Part shown: in pieces, positions 56,450-64,000 of the stretch
How positions within the stretch are numbered: the stretch's first letter is position 1
Layout: each line of letters starts with the position of its first letter
Made by a program: the position numbers and the translations under genes
The notes under the pieces: generated by a model
Databases searched by the model: none
What the model was told of the DNA's origin: nothing
Seen by the model: only the letters and a program-made list of their open reading frames with translations
NCBI GenBank assembly: GCA_043228905.1
Contig: JBHGNT010000011.1
Span: 10,726,001 to 10,790,000 of the forward strand
Length of the DNA: 64,000 nucleotides
Reading direction: 5' to 3'
Origin: Azolla caroliniana
Lineage: Eukaryota; Polypodiophyta

Positions 56450-57830
56450 CTCAATGGCGAACATTCGAAAACATCTGACATTCCTTACATGTTTCCACGT
56501 AAGTTGCTACATCCTTGTAGATGCCCGGCCACCAATATTTCTCCTTAAGCTTCGCAAACGTAGCCCATATTCCTCGATGGCCTACCCAAACACTATCATG
56601 AAATTCAAACATCAATTTTTGTTGGTCTTCCAGCTTGCAGACAACTCGCATTGGAGTTCCATTCTTCTTCTTGGCATGTCTCCAAAGAGCTCCATCCTTA
56701 AGGAAATAACTGTACACCTTCTTCCGTATTCGGTGGAAGTCTTCTGTCGACCAGGATTCATCTCTTTAGAGAGAACTCAAGTACTTTCCGATCTCCACGA
56801 ATTCGCCTTCGTAGTCCTCTTCTATGAAAGTAGTCAGCACCCGAGCATAGGAACTTGTAAAGAAGTCCAAGCCAACATCCTCTTCATCAGAATGTAGATC
56901 TTCTTCTCCGTCACATCTCGCTCGTGATAGAATGTCTGCAACGACATTATGCTTCCCAGCTACATGACGGATCTCTGGGTTGAGTGATTTGATATATGCG
57001 ATCCAACGTAACATGGCAATATCTGGTGTACTACAACCAGATATCATGCCAAGATTGGTAGGCAATCTGTCTCAATTATGACTTCTCCCCCAATGAGGTA
57101 GTCATGATCAGACTTGATCATCGATACTTTACTTGGGATACTTTCTTTGCCTGTCATTTAACACTTTTGCACAAAACCGAATTGCGTATCAATTGCAATC
57201 TTCGTCTTCTTGGTTAATAACCCATATGATTCCAGTCGGACTAGTATCCACGGTCACGAAAATGGGCTTGCCTTATGAATAGTCCGCCTTCCGTAATGCA
57301 GGTGTCTCCATCAGTAATTTCTTCAACCTTCGGATGGTGAAAGTATGCTCGCTCGTCCATTCAAACCTCTGCTTCTTCTTTAGTAGATTGTACAATGGCA
57401 CAACAATGTGGGTGTAGTGTGGAATCCAAATATGATAAAACACGCATGCTCTAAGGAACCTTCGAACCTTCGTTTGGGTTATGTGTTCTTCTTTCATGTC
57501 TTGGATCGCATTCACCTTGGATGGCGAAGGCTTCCTGCCGTATGCTCCACATAGGTGACCTACCGCCAAGATCTTCGGTTGCCTTCTGAATAGTCCGCCT
57601 TCCGTAATGCAGGTGCCTCCATCAGTAATTTCTTCAGCCTTCGAATGGTGAAAGTATGCTCGCTCGTCCATTCAAACCTCCGCTTCTCCTTCAGCACACT
57701 GTACAATGGCTCAGCAATGTGGGCGTAGTGTGGAATCCAAATATGATAAAACACTCCAAGGAACCTTCGAACAAGGTTCCAATCTTGCTTCCACCCTTCT
57801 CTATATGCACTCAATCCCACTAGTCCCTAG
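56450..57830 (-). pseudogene. Gypsy G7 (DHG family) pol remnant
   Basis: From right to left on the minus strand: RT end (GHLCGAYGRKPSPSKVNAI, FYHIWIPHY) near 57270-57600, RNase H about 57070-57270, the linker with RHVAGKHNVVADILSRARC (57065-56766), and the integrase zinc domain (VGHRGIWATFAKLKEKYWWPG, CKECQM) at 56717-56451. It is more AT-rich and more diverged than G5 and G6. C3 cuts it on the left; the downstream integrase is not found. Confidence 0.75.
57271..57790 (-). repeat. 311-bp tandem duplication in G7
   Basis: GAATAGTCCGCCTTCCGTAA occurs at 57277 and 57588. The block encoding FYHIWIPHY through PALRKADYS is duplicated with an offset of 311 bases, which shifts frame. Confidence 0.85.
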
Positions 57831-57879
57831 GTTTGTTTTTTATTTATTTACAAGTATTTGTGTAATGTGCGTGGAACCA

Positions 57880-58810
57880 CACTTTTTCACTTTTTCTCCC
57901 ACTGGACACACAACATCACGACACCGGGATTCAGCAACATTGACTTGGTTGTTGGTTGGAGAACGGTTTGAATTGGATTGTCCTTGTGTCCGATCGAATC
58001 GCCGACCATTCTCCTTTCTTTTTATAGAACAACAGTTGGAAACATTGTGATTGGTCTTTTTGCATTGTGTGTAGAAGACACTTGATCGATTATTCCTCGA
58101 CTTCGACCGTTATCAATCTTCCCTGCTTCTCGGTTTTCTAGTATTTCGACCGGTTCTTTCAGCTTGTTTTCTCAATCGGTTGGTTCGTCCGATCGACTCA
58201 ATCGAGTAGTGGTTTTCTGCCGATTCATTGATGGTGAGTCCCCTCAATTTTCGCCGAATGTTCTCAGTGAGGACTTGTCTAATCGTTTCGTCCAGATTGA
58301 GCTCTGGACAATTGTTGACGAATGTCGTGCAGAATACCTCCCAACTCGCTAGCAAGCTCAAAAGGAGAGCAAGGGCTTTAACTTCTTCTTCGAAGTTAAT
58401 CCCTTGGGAGGAGAGTTTAGACAACACTCGGTTGAAGGTGTTGATGTGGGAGGTCATCAGATCCGTCTCTCTCATCTTCATATTGAAAATAGTTGTCAGA
58501 TCAATATGAGCTTTGACGAGGAAGACTTCTTCTCATAAACGGCCTGAAGTTTCTCCCACAAAGAGAATGTCGTTGTCTCCTTGGCCATGCTAAAATAGAC
58601 GTTCTTGGCCAGGTGCATCCGGATGGTCGATCATGCAATTTCGTCCATGGATCTCCACTCTTCAACAAACATCGATGTTGGTTTGTCATTTTGGCGAATC
58701 ATTTTGACCTATCTTCAGATTATGAGCACATATTGCATCATTTCTTTCCATAGGGTGAAGTTCTTCCTGTCGAACTTCCGCATTTCCACATTCGTGTCGG
58801 ACTGTGTCAC
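57880..58810 (-). pseudogene. copia Gag (UBN2-like) of C4
   Basis: Pieces at 58810-58715 (FDRKNFTLWKEMMQYVL), 58689-58501 in several frames (MHLAKNVYFSM, LWEKLQAVYE) and 58481-58113 (LMTSHINTFNRVLSKLSSQG, LLASWEVFCTTFVNN). These are the usual conserved blocks of copia Gag. A partial zinc knuckle (QCKKTNHNVSNC) lies near 58060-58090. Several stops. Confidence 0.7.
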
Positions 58811-59157
58811 CATTTTCTGGAAAGTAGATGTGGTTGGCCTTGTCTTTTCTCTCAGTCTAATAGCTTCTCTTCTCAATCTTTGTTGTTCGTTGTCGCTGGA
58901 CAGCAAGGTCACTCGGATACCAAATGTTGTAGATATTATGCTAATGGTGGGTAGTGGATGATGAGACTTGCGAGAAGATGTGTACAGCAAACAACATAGA
59001 CAAAGTATTGCTAATGCAAGAAGGTAGAAGGTAAGTTAGACACAATTAGCTCTAATGGAGTCTCTGTTTATTCTCTTCTTAATGAACTCTCTCTCTCTTT
59101 TTACAATGATATAGTTGGGTTTGTATACTCAATCCCTAACTTGTGAATGTGTTCACA
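57880..59157 (-). mobile_element. 5' part of copia element C4
   Basis: A minus-strand LTR (about 58925-59157), primer site TGGTATCCGAGT (58911-58922) and gag. It ends without pol near 57880, against G7. The right LTR edge is estimated. Confidence 0.65.
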
Positions 59158-59184
59158 CCTAAGGATACATTTGGAAGGAGTCGG

Positions 59185-59823
59185 CCTTTTATGCCAACAA
59201 GAGCTATTAAGTTTATGGGAAAATGCCTTTGGTATGTAAACTCAAGAAAAGTTTATATGGTCATAAGCATTCTCCTTGAAAGTGGTATAAAAAATTCTTA
59301 ACAATTTCTTGTTGGTAGGCTTATATATGTTATGATCGCGAGTAGATTGCAATCAAACCTTGGCAAGAAACATTGGGAAACAGTTAAAATGATGCTAAGA
59401 TATTTGAATGGTGTTACAAATAAGTGCCTATGTTTAGGTGGCTGAAATGTATCCATTATTGGATATACCTCAACTTGTTACATGGGCATACCAATGTTTA
59501 GGTGTCTTTCCAGATTACCTTGTGACAGGGGCATACCTATGTTTAGGTGCCTTTCCAAATTACCTTGTGACATGGGCATACCTCAACTTGTACCCATACT
59601 ATTTTGTGATAGTTAGAGTGCCATTGCATTGGATAAAAACACAGTATACCATGCAACGACCGAGCACATTAGAGTGCGATACCACTTCATCCAAGAATGC
59701 ATAGTTGCTGGCTATTTCAGTCTTGAGAAGGTTGTCTCTCAAGAAAATGCCACAGATGCATTGACCAAAGGTCTACCACACGATACACTAGAGCATTGTT
59801 GTCACTTGATGGGAATTACTTAG
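59185..59823 (+). pseudogene. copia RT/RNase H remnant C5
   Basis: Plus strand: KKSLYGHKHSPWKWYKKF (59235-59290) resembles the YGLKQSPRQWY block of copia RT. The end, KNTVYHATTEHIRVRYHFI...ATDALTKGLP (59633-59780), is the RNase H C terminus. A short tandem duplication of about 57 bases (GCATACCTATGTTTAGGTG) lies at 59485-59590. Heavily decayed. Confidence 0.7.
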
Positions 59824-59829
59824 TTCTTC

Positions 59830-60160
59830 AGGTAATACAATTGTTTTATGTATATTGTGTAACCTATCCATCAAGTAGTATGTATAATCTTCCCATCAAC
59901 TTTGCTGATTCTTTTTTTGCCTTTAGTGGGAGATTGACGCATAGTGAGAAAAGCCAAAAAGGTAATTCTCACTATTTATTAGTAGGTATACCGTATATAT
60001 AAGTTAACATGTAAGAAAGGTTTTTTGTTTGTGCCCACCTAAAACATTGTGTGTGTGTTTATCTATCTGTGTCGCTCTCTTTCTCTGTGGTCCATCATCT
60101 TCTCCATAGGTCAAACAACAACTCAGCCACTTCTCCCTTTCCCTTACAATCGACAACAAT
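59830..60160. other. Spacer without a gene
   Basis: AT-rich sequence following C5. No LTR could be delimited. Confidence 0.5.
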
Positions 60161-60670
60161 TCAATTCGGTTTGGTTTGAGAGTGTCAAACTCAAACTTTA
60201 AAAAAAATTTGAAACTTAAACCAAACTTAATCGAACCAGAAAGCGTTTAACCCGAACCGTTACAAAATATTCAAGCTCAAACCAAATGGTTTTATAGACC
60301 TTCAAACCTCTTTAAACCGTTAAAATAACGATTTCGCGGTTCAGTTTTGGTTTTCAAGTTATGTTAAAATTCAAAATTTCACATCCTAATTTTAAAAATT
60401 TTTAATTTTGGTTTTCAAGTTAATGTCAAAATTCAAATTTTCACATTTTAATTTTAGAAATTTAAAATTTTTTAATATTTCAGATTTTTAATTTTAAATC
60501 GCTTTGAACCGTTTAAACCGATAAAGGCTAGAACCAAACTGAAGTGAACTGTAAACCCCCAAACCAAACCAAATCAGAACCGAACCGTTTACAAAAACCT
60601 GAACGAAACTATTTAAACCATTAAACTGTTAAGCCGCGGTTTCGTGGTTTGGTCAAACCGAACGGTTGCG
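60160..60670. repeat. Low-complexity AACCGAACC/AAATTT region
   Basis: Repeated AAACCGAACC, CCGTTTAAACC and AATTTTTAATTTT words on both strands, typical of plant simple-sequence-derived filler. No coding potential. Confidence 0.7.
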
Positions 60671-60929
60671 GATCCGTACCTTTTCCTAGAATGGCTGATC
60701 TTTTGGGCATTTTTCAACAGCTGCCCCCTTTTGGGCATTTTTCATTTTGTTTTTTGGAGGAAAATAAGACAAGAACGTGGTTTTAATTTTTAAAAGAAGA
60801 GATCTAGAGAAAAAGAAAAAGCTATGGGGGACAAGACAGGAACATTAGCTAAATATGGGTGGTAAAGAAAGGTGGGAATTTGTATGGATCAAAAGATCTG
60901 TATGTCTCTCCTTCCTCTTGTCACTCTCT

Positions 60930-60955
60930 CCATATATATATATATATATATGTAT
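60930..60955 (+). promoter_or_regulatory. TATA-rich tract before the CAD gene
   Basis: A (TA)n run, ATATATATATATATATATAT, lies about 40-60 bases before the ATG at 60994. That is close for a TATA box plus leader, so the real start site may use a box further upstream. Confidence 0.4.
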
Positions 60956-60993
60956 GTATACATTGCTTCTTGGCAACTCAGTTGTAACCAATC

Positions 60994-63202
60994 ATGGGTG
61001 ACTGCATACATTCCATCCAAGCTCATGGCTACGCCGCCCATGACCCCTCTGGAATCCTTACCCCTTTCTCTTTCACGAGAAGGTAAATGCCTCTTAATCC
61101 CTAAACCCTAATCCTGTATTAATCACTCTTGGTTATGTTGTCTCTCATCCCTAAACCCTAATCCTGTATTAATCACTCTTGGTTATGTTGTCTATGATTT
61201 AAGTTAGTGTTTTCTTTCTTCCATACCTTTTGCCAATTACCACTTGGGATTGATATTGACTAGATATGTCGTTTTGCTTAATTTCAATGGTCAAGCATTC
61301 AAGGCTTTAGCCAAATTATTGGCCAAGCCTTTTAAGTCTTGAGATTCTTGACCAAGCCTTGAAGTCTTTCTGCTGGTTATTTTGTGTGTTATATGTTGGG
61401 CTAATCTTAATGTGGATGTGGTCATTCTAGAGCTACTGGACCTAATGATGTGGCTTTCAAGGTTACCCATTGTGGTATATGCCACTCGGATCTTCATCAA
61501 ATAAGAAATGATTGGAAAAATTCGACATACCCCATGGTCCCAGGGTAAGACCAAAGACAAGTCTCATGAATCTTATCATATCATGTCATATTCGAAAGTG
61601 TAGCTTTGTTATAAAGAGATAATATTCCTTTTTTTTTCAAACTTTTTTGATGAACTTAAAAGTGTTAAATATAAGATGATGGGGTATAGGAGAAAAGATT
61701 CGAAAAAGATCATATTGTGAGTTTGGATCATTGAGGATTTATTGGTAATTTTGTTTGTTCTTTAATGCCAGCCATGAGGTGGTGGGCATTGTGACCGGGA
61801 TTGGCTCTCAAGTTACTAAGTTCAAGGTGGGTGACCATGTTGGAGTGGGATGTATGGTCATGTCATGTGGAAGTTGTGATGCATGTGATAAGAAGGTCGA
61901 ACAATATTGCCCCAAGGTCTCATGGACCTACAACAGTGTGTACCCCGATGGAAGTCCCAATTTCGGTGGATATTCCAACATTATGGTGACAGATCAAAAG
62001 TAAGATAATTATATTATGATGTATATTCAAACCTCATATTCGGGGGAGAGGTTTTTTTTTTAAGTGGCTGGTAGATGATCCTTGATTTTGTGTTTTTTTC
62101 TTGAAGATTTGTTCTTCGCATTCCCAAGAGTTTATCGTTAGATGGTGCAGCCCCGTTGCTTTGCGCGGGAATCACTGTCTTCAGTCCGATGCGCTACTTT
62201 GGGATGACCGAGAAAGGCAAACATTTTGGCGTGGTTGGCTTAGGAGGGTTGGGCCACATGGCAGTCAAGTTTGCGAAAGCTTTCGGACTCGAGGTCACGG
62301 TTATAAGTACGTCTCCAAAGAAAGAAAAGGAGGCCAAAGAGATATTGGGGGCCGATCATTTCCTTCTTAGCACAGACAAGGATGCCATGAATGTAAGATT
62401 GCATGCAAACTTTTGAGTTTGAATTGAACGAAAAAAAAACTAAAAACAAAACTAAAAAATAGTTTAGGTAATTTATTGAACGAATGTTGTGCATTACAGA
62501 AAGCTTCGAGGACAATTGATCACATGATCGATACAGTTGCTGTCCCTCATGACATGGAGGCTCTCGTGGCATTGCTTCGTGTAAATGGCAAGATGGTGCT
62601 TGTTGGTGTTCCCGAAAAGCCTTTCGAGCTTGCACATGGAACTCTAATATTTGGTGAAACTCTCATCCTCTATATTTCGGGTTCTTATTAATAATCTTTA
62701 GCCTTTGAACTTGACAAGTTGGTAATCATAAATCATGGAGTGATAGTCGAAACTTTGGTCTCTTAAGTTGTTGAGTTTCGGGTTTTGTGGAAACTAATAT
62801 TACAATTCATTACTCTTGAATCTTACCCATACACTCACGCGCACCCACTCACTCACTCATAGTCACACTCATTTGCAGTTTGTAAACATTAGTATCTTAG
62901 CTTATGTAGGGTGGTGATGGATGGGTGGATGGGTGTAAGTTTGATTCCATTTCATATCATTTAAGCTACCATGTGGAGATGGTGGTACTAACATTTACAA
63001 TTCTAATGTAGGTCGTCGTTTCGTGGGAGGTAGCCTCATCGGTGGGATTGAGGAGACTCAAGAGATGTTGGATTTTTGTGCTGAAAAGAACATCAGCTCA
63101 ACCATCGAGGTTATTCGTCCAGACTACTTGAACACAGCCATGGATAGGCTAAGTAAATCGGATGTCAAGTATCGATTTGTGATTGACATGCAAAGCTCGT
63201 GA
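60994..63202 (+). CDS. CAD: Cinnamyl alcohol dehydrogenase family protein, six exons, 353 residues
   Basis: Exons 60994-61082, 61431-61544, 61772-61999, 62107-62392, 62500-62653 and 63012-63202, all with GT-AG introns and compatible phases, total 1,062 bases. A zinc- and NADP-dependent medium-chain dehydrogenase that reduces hydroxycinnamaldehydes or related aldehydes to alcohols, as in monolignol synthesis. Catalytic zinc ligands C47, H69 (with E70) and C163; structural zinc C100, C103, C106 and C114; GLGGLG at 188-193; NADP-type S211-T212-S213 and K216. All fall at the numbering known for Arabidopsis CAD5. Position 49 is Ser where CADs usually have Thr; Q53, C95 and W119 are kept. No defect is seen, so it is probably functional. 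Substrate preference (lignin CAD or a CAD-like/mannitol-type enzyme) cannot be fixed from sequence alone. AATAAA occurs near 63296. Confidence 0.92.
61098..61197 (+). repeat. 50-bp tandem duplication with telobox motifs in CAD intron 1
   Basis: Two nearly identical 50-bp units, each with CCCTAAACCCTAATCC, start 16 bases after exon 1. AAACCCTAA is the plant telobox, known near start sites of many plant genes; a regulatory role here is inference. Confidence 0.8.
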
Positions 63203-64000
63203 GGTTTTGGTGAATAACAATTCACGATATCTCCATTCCTCAAACAATTGTTACTCTAGTTCCTTATCATAGCATGCCACCTTATTGGTATAAAGAATAA
63301 ATACATTTGATGAATTAGTGTCCACACTCATTTTCGCTAATATTTGTTCACAACGATTAAACTTATTCAACCTTTCATTTCATGTGCTAATTCTCAAATA
63401 TGCATATTTGCTTGAGCTTGGTGTTAGCGCTCAACTAGGAAAACACAAAATTATTTGTGGTGGCATCTAAGAATTTCTTATCATCAGTTTTGTAAACAGT
63501 TTTCATGATGTCCAACAAACTTTATGAGACACTTCTTGTGAGAATTAGCTCTTGTGATTAGATTGACTCTCAAAAGTTAATATTTTCTTGAGCTAACAAT
63601 AACTAAATTTTGGTATTGTATGAGAATTTGTCATAATCTTCAAATATATCTTTAGTATTTACATCCAAATCCACAATTTGAGCCCGTGAAAATGATGGCC
63701 TGGTTATTATGGAAAACATATGATTAAACTAATAATTAGCAAAAATGCTCTCTAAATTTCTTGCATACATTTCATTGGAATTACGAAGCACTTCCATGAT
63801 ATCAAAAGGTACACCACAATATTATAAAAATTACATGCACTTACATGATATTATTCATACTCACCTCCCTTCGTTGAGGATAGAGGATCGTGCTCGTGTT
63901 GGCTAGCTATGATTGCCACTAGTTTATAGCTCTAGATAGCTACTTACATTAAGTAGAAAGTAAGAGAGGATACTTGTATAGACTTACGGTAAAATCTCTC
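63203..64000. other. 3' flank of the CAD gene
   Basis: AT-rich, with a probable poly(A) signal near 63296. I see no gene, LTR or RNA in the rest of the window. Confidence 0.5.

Noticed and set aside
42340-57830. G5 and G7 as two halves of one gypsy interrupted by C3
   Set aside because: Both contain the RT end, RNase H and the start of integrase, and they differ in divergence and base composition, so they are separate copies.
61098-61197. Interstitial telomere
   Set aside because: Only about two CCCTAAA units per copy within a duplicated intron segment; better called telobox motifs.

Overview
The window is plant nuclear DNA. The evidence is a spliced alcohol dehydrogenase gene of the cinnamyl-alcohol-dehydrogenase (CAD) family with GT-AG introns, telobox-like CCCTAAA motifs, Ty1/copia and Ty3/gypsy elements with tRNA primer sites, and LINE remnants. 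I cannot name the species. Several gypsy families look unlike the common angiosperm lineages, so a non-flowering land plant is possible, but that is inference. About 80 to 85 percent of the window is transposon-derived. I see only two convincing host genes.

Layout. 1-13.7 kb is a nest. The outermost layer is a decayed plus-strand gypsy element (G2, 8751-13712). A minus-strand element of a second family (G3, 5300-8750) sits in its RNase H region. A third gypsy (G1, 1-5299, minus), related to G2, sits in G3 and carries a gag-pol frame still open for about 1,628 codons at the window edge. A solo LTR of the G3 family sits in the extra ORF of G2 (11513-12531). 13.7-18.4 kb holds a 5'-truncated copia element (C1) and the 3' end of another (C2). 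18.5-27.7 kb is the most unusual part. A decayed gene with the block layout of a GHGKG-type DDE transposase (plus strand) and a convergent, repeat-containing second gene (minus strand) are associated with two arrays built on the perfect palindrome AGCTAATTAGCT. 27.7-31.25 kb is a decayed gypsy (G4) with one LTR, and 31.3-33.5 kb has LINE-like zinc-finger remnants.

33.9-34.8 kb is an intronless BTB/T1-domain gene with an acidic insertion inside the domain. 37.4-40.4 kb has two copia-type LTRs in inverted orientation, one followed by an initiator-tRNA primer site. 40.7-57.8 kb is a second nest: an LTR and truncated gypsy G5, an integrase-less copia (C3) whose LTR is split by a complete 7,010-bp gypsy (G6, 98.9 percent LTR identity, 4-bp TSD), and gypsy G7. 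57.9-59.8 kb has copia pieces C4 and C5. 60.99-63.20 kb is a complete six-exon CAD gene encoding 353 residues.

G3, the solo LTR, G5, G6 and G7 belong to one gypsy family, here called DHG because the retropepsin active site reads D-H-G. The elements share no function with the two host genes. The pattern is nested insertion followed by decay through nonsense changes, frameshifts and short tandem duplications.
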